Assembly (NCBI GenBank): GCA_031119555.1
Contig: JAVHXQ010000033.1
Coordinates: 1 to 40,648 of the forward strand
Direction: 5' to 3'
Length of the DNA: 40,648 bases
Origin: Candidatus Dactylopiibacterium sp.
GTDB taxonomy: Bacteria; Pseudomonadota; Gammaproteobacteria; Burkholderiales; Rhodocyclaceae
In this document: positions 33,591 through 40,648 of the stretch, one piece after another
How positions within the stretch are numbered: the first letter of the stretch is position 1
Layout of the letters: every line of letters begins with the position of its first letter
Made by a program: the position numbers and the translations under genes
The notes under the pieces: model-generated
Databases searched by the model: none
What the model saw: the letters and a program-made list of their open reading frames with translations, nothing else
Told to the model about the DNA's origin: nothing

Positions 33591-34307
33591 TCATGGCGTG
33601 CGCGCCACAAACAGGTAGCCCAGGCCCCTGACGGCACGGATCGGCAGCTCGGCGCCCAGTTCGTGGGCCTTGCGCCGCAAACGGCTGACCAGCGCTTCGA
33701 GGCGGTGCAGGTCGTACTCGGCCACGTTGCCGTCGCCGCTCATGCGCTCGGCCAGACTCTCACGCGAGACGACCTGCCCCGACTGGTCGACCAGGGCTTC
33801 CAGGAAGGTCCGCTCGGACCGCGTGAGCGGAATCCGCAGCCCCAGGGACGACTGCAGCGTCCACCCCGAATCCATGAGCGACCAAGTCGCGTGGCCCGCG
33901 CCCGACAGCTCGTAGCCACGGTGCCCGGAGAGCGCCAGCCGCCGGTCCAGGCTGGTCAGCACGGCAATCAGCTCGCGCATTTCAAAGGGCTTGGAAAGAT
34001 AGGCGTCGGCGTCGCGCAGGCTGCGGATGCGTTCATCGACGCCGTCGCGGACGGTCAGCAGGACCACCCCCATCCCCCCCGCCGCGCGCAGATGGCGCGC
34101 GACCGCGTAGCCGTCCTCGCCCGGCAGATCCACGCTGACCACCGCCATGTGACAGGGCCTGCTCACGAGGGAGCGATAGAACGCGGGGGCATCGGAAAAG
34201 CCGCTGGCATCGAATCCGGCCTCCGCCAGCGCGCCAAGCATCCGCTCACGCTGGGAAGCATCGTTCTCGATCAGATGGATGCGGTGGGTTCGGGCGGGCA
34301 GGGGCAT
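33591..34307 (-). CDS. Atypical OmpR-like regulator with Ser at the phospho-acceptor site
   Basis: 238 residues: a receiver-like domain (about 8-120) and a C-terminal winged helix (about 135-235; PLTRSERTFLEALVDQSGQV, DLHRLEALVSRLRRKA, AVRGLGYLF). The receiver keeps an acidic N-terminal pocket (IHLIENDAS), the Thr of VLLTVRD and the Lys of LSKPFEM. Aligned with canonical receivers, however, the acceptor Asp is Ser in VVSVDLPGEDG (the Asp visible there is two residues later). It may therefore act without phosphorylation. No kinase gene adjoins it directly; it is first in the minus-strand block, ahead of the canonical regulator. Confidence 0.88.
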   Translation of the reverse strand: MPLPARTHRIHLIENDASQRERMLGALAEAGFDASGFSDAPAFYRSLVSRPCHMAVVSVDLPGEDGYAVARHLRAAGGMGVVLLTVRDGVDERIRSLRDADAYLSKPFEMRELIAVLTSLDRRLALSGHRGYELSGAGHATWSLMDSGWTLQSSLGLRIPLTRSERTFLEALVDQSGQVVSRESLAERMSGDGNVAEYDLHRLEALVSRLRRKAHELGAELPIRAVRGLGYLFVARTP

Positions 34308-34395
34308 TCGGTACGGGCTCAGTCATCGGGTCCGCAGGCGGATCGCGGAGTCGGCTGTACACATTACGGCAGCATCCGGCGCCCACTCCAACGAG

Positions 34396-34422
34396 TTGAC
34401 GTTTCTTGAACTTTACGTTGAC
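34396..34422 (+). promoter_or_regulatory. TTGAC tandem repeats upstream of the atypical regulator
   Basis: TTGAC at 34396, TTGAA at 34406 and TTGAC at 34418, all in the same orientation, 10 and 12 bases apart, 90-115 bases before the regulator start. A possible promoter (TAATGT -10 near 34360, weak -35) lies between. The core and 10-base spacing match the repeat at 28482. Confidence 0.45.
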
Positions 34423-34767
34423 CGCAAGCATGAACGCCTGCCCCGCCGCTGCCCTGCCCGACGGTCCGGCAGCGACGCGCGGCCCCTGCCGTGACGCCCG
34501 CCGGTCTCTGCGGCCGCCCGCGCGACCCGGCGCCCCGCCCCCGCCCTGACCCCGCGCGCCGTCAGCCGCGAGGCGCTCCGCGAGAACGGTCGCGGCTCTC
34601 ACGGCCGCGCCGGGCCGGTCCGGCCCGAAACCTGCCGATCCGCGCCCTGCCCCGGCCGGGGCGCCCGCAGGGCGGCCTCGCCCCGCCCGCCGCGTTTGCC
34701 GCCAGCCGCCCGGGGCAACGCCGGGGCAGCGCTTGCGCACCCGCCCCGCTCGCCCGGGGCGGCCGCC
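34423..34767. other. GC-rich gap without a recognisable gene
   Basis: About 345 bases between the regulatory repeats and the RNase G stop codon. Frames on both strands give Arg/Pro/Ala-rich translations with no pattern. Only a GC hairpin at 34741-34762 stands out. Confidence 0.5.
34741..34762 (-). terminator. GC hairpin after rng
   Basis: CCGCCCC / GGGGCGG stem (7 bp, 8-base loop) 5 bases beyond the rng stop codon. It lacks a T tract, so it is at best a weak terminator or 3'-end stabiliser. Confidence 0.35.
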
Positions 34768-36222
34768 TCACAGCAGCACGATGTCGAACTGCTCCTGCGT
34801 GTAGCCGGTTTCGGCGTGGAAGGAGATCGGCTTGCCGATGAAGCCCTGCAGGTTGGCGATGGCCTGGGCTTCGACCTCGTGGAAGAGATCGACGACGCTG
34901 GGCGCGGCCAGGATGCGGAACTCGCGCGCGTTGAACTGGCGCGCCTCGCGCACCACTTCGCGCATGATCTCGTAGGCCACGGTGCGCGCGGTCTTGATCT
35001 CGCCGCGCCCGCCGCAGGTGGGGCAGACCTCGCACAGCACGTGGGCCAGCGATTCGCGCGTGCGCTTGCGCGTCATCTCGACGAGCCCCAGCGAGGTGAA
35101 GCCGCCGACCGAGACCTTGGTGTGGTCGCGCGCGAGCGCCCGCGTGAGTTCGGCGAGAACGGTGAGGCGGTGCTCCTCGTTCTCCATGTCGATGAAATCG
35201 AGCAGGATGATGCCGCCGAGATTGCGCAGCCGGAGCTGACGCGCGATGGCCTGGGCGGCTTCGAGGTTGGTCTTGAAGATGGTGTCGTCGAAGGTGCGCG
35301 CGCCGACGAAACCGCCCGTGTTCACGTCTATGGTCGTGAGCGCTTCGGTCTGGTCGATGATGAGATAGCCGCCGCTCTTGAGATCTACGCGCCGCGCGAG
35401 CGCCTTCTGGATCTCGTCTTCCACGCCGTGCAGGTCGAACAGCGTGCGGTCGCCCGAGTAGTGCTCGAGCAGGGTGTTCATGCGCGGCATGTAGGCCGCG
35501 GCGAACTGATTGAGCTTCTGGAAGTTCTCGCGCGAGTCGATGATGACGCGCTGGGTGTCGCCATCCACGAGGTCGCGCAGCACGCGCTGGGCCAGGTCGA
35601 GATCGCGGTACAGGCGCGCGGGCGGGGCGCCGGCAAGGCGCTGCTGCTGGATGCCGGCCCACAACGTGCGCAGGTAGGCGATGTCGGCGGACAGTTCTTC
35701 GTCGCTGGCCTGCTGGGCCTGCGTGCGCACGATGAAGCCGCCCTTTTCGTCTCCGGGCAGCAGGCCCTGCAGACGCGCGCGCAACGCCTCGCGGTCGGCC
35801 TCGCTCTCGATGCGCTGCGAGATGCCGATGTGGTGGTCCTGCGGCAGATACACGAGCAGGCGCCCGGCAATCGACAGTTGCGTGGACAGCCGCGCGCCCT
35901 TGGTGCCGATCGGGTCCTTGAGCACCTGCACGACGATGTTCTGCCCTTCGGCCAGGATGCGTTCGATGGGCCGCTGCGCTTCGCCCGCGGCGCGGTCGAT
36001 CCAGATGTCGGCCACATGCAGGAAGGCCGTGCGTTCGAGGCCGATGTCGATGAAGGCGGACTGCATGCCGGGCAGCACGCGCACGACGCGGCCCAGATAG
36101 ATGTTGCCGACGAAGCCGCGGCCCTGCTCGCGCTCGATGTGCAGCTCCTGCACCACCCCGTTGTAAAGCAGCGCGACCCGCGTTTCCTGCGGCGTGAAGT
36201 TGATGAGATAAGACTCGCTCAT
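34768..36222 (-). CDS. rng: Ribonuclease G
   Basis: 484-residue endoribonuclease of the RNase E/G family, which matures 16S rRNA 5' ends and cuts mRNAs. The N-terminal MSESYLINFTPQETRVAL starts at ATG 36222 (the frame is open 10 codons further, without support). An S1-like RNA-binding domain (about 35-125; GRVVRVLPGMQSAFIDIG) is followed by the catalytic DNase I-like domain with TIDVNTGGFVG and ILLDFIDM (Mg-binding Asp) and the zinc-link CEVCPTCGGRGE. The end FHAETGYTQEQFDIVLL is family-typical. The usual neighbour maf is not upstream here. Confidence 0.97.
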   Translation of the reverse strand: MSESYLINFTPQETRVALLYNGVVQELHIEREQGRGFVGNIYLGRVVRVLPGMQSAFIDIGLERTAFLHVADIWIDRAAGEAQRPIERILAEGQNIVVQVLKDPIGTKGARLSTQLSIAGRLLVYLPQDHHIGISQRIESEADREALRARLQGLLPGDEKGGFIVRTQAQQASDEELSADIAYLRTLWAGIQQQRLAGAPPARLYRDLDLAQRVLRDLVDGDTQRVIIDSRENFQKLNQFAAAYMPRMNTLLEHYSGDRTLFDLHGVEDEIQKALARRVDLKSGGYLIIDQTEALTTIDVNTGGFVGARTFDDTIFKTNLEAAQAIARQLRLRNLGGIILLDFIDMENEEHRLTVLAELTRALARDHTKVSVGGFTSLGLVEMTRKRTRESLAHVLCEVCPTCGGRGEIKTARTVAYEIMREVVREARQFNAREFRILAAPSVVDLFHEVEAQAIANLQGFIGKPISFHAETGYTQEQFDIVLL

Positions 36223-36287
36223 GGCGCCCCCGGAATTCTTTGGTGAAGACATTCTACCGGCACCCGCCGACCCTGCGTGCGCCGCAT

Positions 36288-36302
36288 GGAATGGGGCATT
36301 CC
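36288..36302. repeat. Short inverted repeat between rng and the pectate lyase gene
   Basis: GGAATG-GGG-CATTCC, 6-bp perfect arms, in the 287-base divergent gap. It is 65 bases upstream of rng and 208 bases upstream of the lyase. Possible operator; no known motif is recognised. The rest of the gap shows a TATAAA (36484-36489) close to the lyase ribosome site, too near to be its -10. Confidence 0.3.
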
Positions 36303-36509
36303 GGCCCAGTACGGGGTCGTTCGGGCGCGCGCGGGCGACGCGCGCGATGCCACGCTTTCATGAAAACCGTGCGCGGATTGCGTTCGTCGCCGCCCGGCGG
36401 CATTTCGTCCGCTCGTCATTGCGCGGCCCGGCAAAAGCCCGCTCCATTCGCGGCGGCGCATGCCGATGACGGGGTGCGTCAGTTATAAAAAACATACAGG
36501 AGACATTTC

Positions 36510-38042
36510 ATGCAACACACGCTTAAAGCACTCACCGCTGCGGTGGCCTTGCTGGCCACGAGCGGCGCCTTCGCGGCCAACACCGGCGGTTTCGCCACGG
36601 CCGACGGCAACAGCGGCAGCGCGCGCAAGTTCAGCGCCGCCACGCTGGAGCAGATCCAGGCCATCATCGACGCGGCGCGCTACGACGATGCCGGCAAGAA
36701 GGTGGCCACCGGCGCCTATCCGATCCACATCACCTACACGGGCAACGAAGACGCCCTGATCGCGCAGGTCGTGCGCGATCACACCGTCGACGCCTCGGGC
36801 AACTGTCCGAACCCGCGCTGGAACGATGCGTACCGCAAGGTCGAGGTGAAGAACTACACGGCCGGCGTCACCCTGGAGGGCGCCAACGGCTCCTCGGCCA
36901 ACTTCGGTGTCGTGGTCAATGGCGGTTCGAGCAACGTGGTCGTGCGCAACATGAAGATCGGCGCGCTCGCGGGGGCCAACAACGATGCCGACATGATCCG
37001 CATCGACAGCGGCTCCAACGTGTGGATCGACCACAACGAGCTGTTCGCGGTGAACAACGAGTGCAAGGGCTCGCCCGACGGCGACCTGACCTTCGAGTCG
37101 GCCATCGACATCAAGAAGGATTCGCACAACATCACGGTCTCGTACAACTACATCCACGACAGCAAGAAGGTGGGCCTGGACGGCTCGTCGTCGAGCGACA
37201 TCGCGGGCGGGCGCGAGATCACCTTCCACCACAACATCTACCGCAACGTGAATGCCCGTCTGCCGCTGCAACGCGGTGGCTGGACGCACATGTACAACAA
37301 CCTGTACGACGGCATCACCGACTCGGGCATCAACGTGCGCCAGGCCGGCTATGCGCTGATCGAGAAGAACTGGTTCCAGAACGCCAAGAACCCGGTGACC
37401 TGTCGCTACGACTCGTCCAACTGCGGCTTCTGGGACCTGCGCGGCAACAACGTCGCGAGCCCGGCGGATTTCGCGACCTACAACATCACGTGGTCCAGTG
37501 GTGGCACCAAGGACGCGACCGACTGGACCACGACCGCCGTCTTCCCGAAGAGCCTGTCCTACTACTACGAGCCGGTCACGCCGCAATGCGTGAAGGACAA
37601 GCTCGCGAACTACGCCGGGGTGGGCAAGAACGGCGCCCAGCTCGTGGCGTCGGCCTGCAGCGGCTCCGGCTCGTCGAGCAGCTCGGCGGCCTCGAGCAGC
37701 AGTTCCAGCGCCGCCAGCTCGAGCAGCAGCAGCGCGGGCGCGTCGTCCTCGGCATCGTCGAGCCAGGCTTCGAGCAGCTCTTCCAGCAGCTCCTCGTCCA
37801 GCAGTTCCTCGAGCGGCGCGCCGGTGCTCAGCGGCACGGGTGACTATCCGAACAACTTCTCCAAGTGTTCCGACGAAGGCGCCACCTGCACGCCCTCGCG
37901 CGGTACCGGCTGGGTGGCGTTCGGTCGCAAGGGCAAGTGGGTCACCAAGAACGTCGGCGTGGGCAAGAGCGTGGCCTGCACGGTCGCGGCCTTCGGCGTC
38001 GATCCGGGTGGCAACCCCAACAAGTGCTCTTTCCAGAACTGA
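36510..38042 (+). CDS. Secreted pectate lyase (polysaccharide lyase family 1)
   Basis: 510 residues. ATG 36510 is preceded by AGGAGA with 6-base spacing. The signal peptide ends in TSGAFA (residue 22 or so). The PL1 right-handed beta-helix domain (about 30-380) shows the calcium/active-site region DSGSNVWIDHNEL, HNITVSYNYIHDSKKVGLDG, TFHHNIYRNVNARLPLQRGG (catalytic Arg) and MYNNLYDGITDSGIN. It should cleave pectate by beta-elimination outside the cell. A polyserine linker (about 384-437) joins it to a C-terminal module of about 65 residues with four Cys (KCSDEGATC, ACTVAAFGVDPGGNPNKC) resembling small modules found at the ends of other carbohydrate-active enzymes, perhaps for binding. Polyserine linkers are typical of plant-wall degraders such as Cellvibrio. 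It has its own terminator. Confidence 0.93.
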   Translation: MQHTLKALTAAVALLATSGAFAANTGGFATADGNSGSARKFSAATLEQIQAIIDAARYDDAGKKVATGAYPIHITYTGNEDALIAQVVRDHTVDASGNCPNPRWNDAYRKVEVKNYTAGVTLEGANGSSANFGVVVNGGSSNVVVRNMKIGALAGANNDADMIRIDSGSNVWIDHNELFAVNNECKGSPDGDLTFESAIDIKKDSHNITVSYNYIHDSKKVGLDGSSSSDIAGGREITFHHNIYRNVNARLPLQRGGWTHMYNNLYDGITDSGINVRQAGYALIEKNWFQNAKNPVTCRYDSSNCGFWDLRGNNVASPADFATYNITWSSGGTKDATDWTTTAVFPKSLSYYYEPVTPQCVKDKLANYAGVGKNGAQLVASACSGSGSSSSSAASSSSSSAASSSSSSAGASSSASSSQASSSSSSSSSSSSSSSGAPVLSGTGDYPNNFSKCSDEGATCTPSRGTGWVAFGRKGKWVTKNVGVGKSVACTVAAFGVDPGGNPNKCSFQN

Positions 38043-38060
38043 GCACGCGCGGCAGCAATG

Positions 38061-38091
38061 AAAACGGGAGCCCTCGGGCTCCCGTTTTTTT
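38061..38091. terminator. Bidirectional intrinsic terminator (pectate lyase / ABC-F)
   Basis: AAAACGGGAGCC-CTCG-GGCTCCCGTTTT, a 12-bp near-perfect stem with a T7 run on the plus side and an A run on the other. It lies between the convergent ends of the lyase gene and the ABC-F gene. Confidence 0.92.
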
Positions 38092-38103
38092 CGCGCCCCC
38101 GCT

Positions 38104-40014
<1,911 letters not shown>

Positions 40015-40049
40015 GGTGGTGCGGTCTGGGACAATGGAAAGCGATCCGC

Positions 40050-40055
40050 ATTCTA
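40050..40055 (-). promoter_or_regulatory. Putative -10 box of the ABC-F gene
   Basis: TAGAAT on the minus strand (5 of 6 to TATAAT), 36 bases before the TTG start, in the 65-base divergent gap. The -35 region is GC-rich and unconvincing. Confidence 0.35.
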
Positions 40056-40079
40056 CAGGCCCCCGCGCCCCGCTCCATC

Positions 40080-40648
40080 ATGTCGCTCAACAAGCTTGCC
40101 CTGCTGTTCGCCCTGGCCGCCGCCGTGGCGCATGCCGACGGGCCCACGCCCTCGCGCGACCTCCCGGCCGCCCCCACCACGCTGCAGGAGGCCGAGGCGC
40201 AGGAGCAGCTCGCGGCCGATCTGCGCCGCGAGGCCGACCGCCTGCGCGACGAGGCGCAGAAGATCTTCGTGCGCGAAGACGCCGCCTGCTACGACCGCTT
40301 TCTCGTCAATGCCTGCCGCGACAAGGTGCGTCAGGCGAACATCGACCGCATGCGCCTGATCCGCCAGAAAGAGGTGGATGCGAACCAGATCGACCGTCTG
40401 GCCAAGGCGCGCAAGATCGAACTCGAAGCCAGCCAGCGCGTCGCGCCGCAGCCCACCATGCGCCCGTTGCCGCAGGCCGGCGCGCCCGAAGCCGACGAAC
40501 CCGCGCGCAGCGCGCCCGCCGCGCAAGTGCCGGCCGATGCGCAGAAACGCGCCGATGCCGCGCGCGAGGCCGCCGCCCGCCGCGCCGAGAGCGATCGCCA
40601 GAAACGTCAGGCCGACGCGGCCAAGCGGCGGGTCGATGTAGAGCGCGT
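40080..40648 (+). CDS. Secreted coiled-coil protein, 3' end cut by the window edge
   Basis: At least 189 residues, open to the last base, with no stop in the window. A clear signal peptide (MSLNKLALLFALAAAVAHA) is followed by an Ala/Glu/Arg-rich helical region (about 34-60; EAQEQLAADLRREADRLRDE), two Cys in CYDRFLVNACRD, another helical stretch, a Pro-rich hinge and a second basic coiled coil (AQKRADAAREAAARR). No enzyme motif is visible. I do not recognise a named function; a small periplasmic coiled-coil protein is the most that can be said. Confidence 0.75.
   Translation, partial: MSLNKLALLFALAAAVAHADGPTPSRDLPAAPTTLQEAEAQEQLAADLRREADRLRDEAQKIFVREDAACYDRFLVNACRDKVRQANIDRMRLIRQKEVDANQIDRLAKARKIELEASQRVAPQPTMRPLPQAGAPEADEPARSAPAAQVPADAQKRADAAREAAARRAESDRQKRQADAAKRRVDVER

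Noticed and set aside
36484-36489. TATAAA as the -10 box of the pectate lyase promoter
   Set aside because: Transcription would begin at or inside the AGGAGA ribosome site (36498-36503), leaving almost no leader.

Overview
The window is GC-rich (I estimate close to 70 % by eye) with dense, short-gapped operons. Its gene content (HmuSTUV/HutWX heme system, SiaABCD module, RNase G, YheS-type ABC-F protein) points to a betaproteobacterium, probably Burkholderiales or Rhodocyclales. I cannot fix the genus. I see no insertion sequences, prophage genes or CRISPR arrays.

Region 1 (1-10.6 kb, plus strand) is a heme acquisition and utilisation locus under likely Fur control. It encodes a TonB-dependent heme receptor (HmuR type), a HmuY-like heme-binding lipoprotein, the cytoplasmic heme protein HmuS, the periplasmic binding protein HmuT, the permease HmuU, the ATPase HmuV and a ChaN-like lipoprotein. 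After a second Fur-like site come the radical-SAM protein HutW and the heme carrier HutX. A symmetrical terminator then separates this block from tRNA-Lys(CTT) on the minus strand.

Region 2 (10.8-15.5 kb, minus strand) is a siaABCD-type c-di-GMP switch: phosphatase SiaA, kinase SiaB, phospho-switch protein SiaC and diguanylate cyclase SiaD. A CSS-motif EAL phosphodiesterase follows 14 bases downstream. SiaA has a cytoplasmic CBS pair in place of the membrane sensor known from Pseudomonas.

Region 3 (16.2-34.3 kb, minus strand) is the most unusual part. In transcription order it holds: an OmpR-like regulator with Ser at the phospho-acceptor site; a canonical OmpR-like regulator; a periplasmic LysM-FecR protein; a CHASE2 histidine kinase (these last three overlap by 4 and 1 bases); a ~2,627-residue secreted protein of DUF11 and SdrD-B repeats; and a ~1,430-residue outer-membrane protein with an OmpA domain and a C-terminal beta-barrel, overlapping the giant gene by 4 bases. 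Direct repeats with a TTGAC core at 10-base spacing lie upstream of both the first regulator and the giant gene. I read this as a dedicated envelope-sensing system controlling a giant surface protein and its outer-membrane partner.

Region 4 (34.8-40.6 kb) holds RNase G (minus), a secreted family-1 pectate lyase with a polyserine linker (plus), a YheS-like ABC-F ATPase with a TTG start (minus) and the 5' part of a secreted coiled-coil protein (plus) cut by the window edge.
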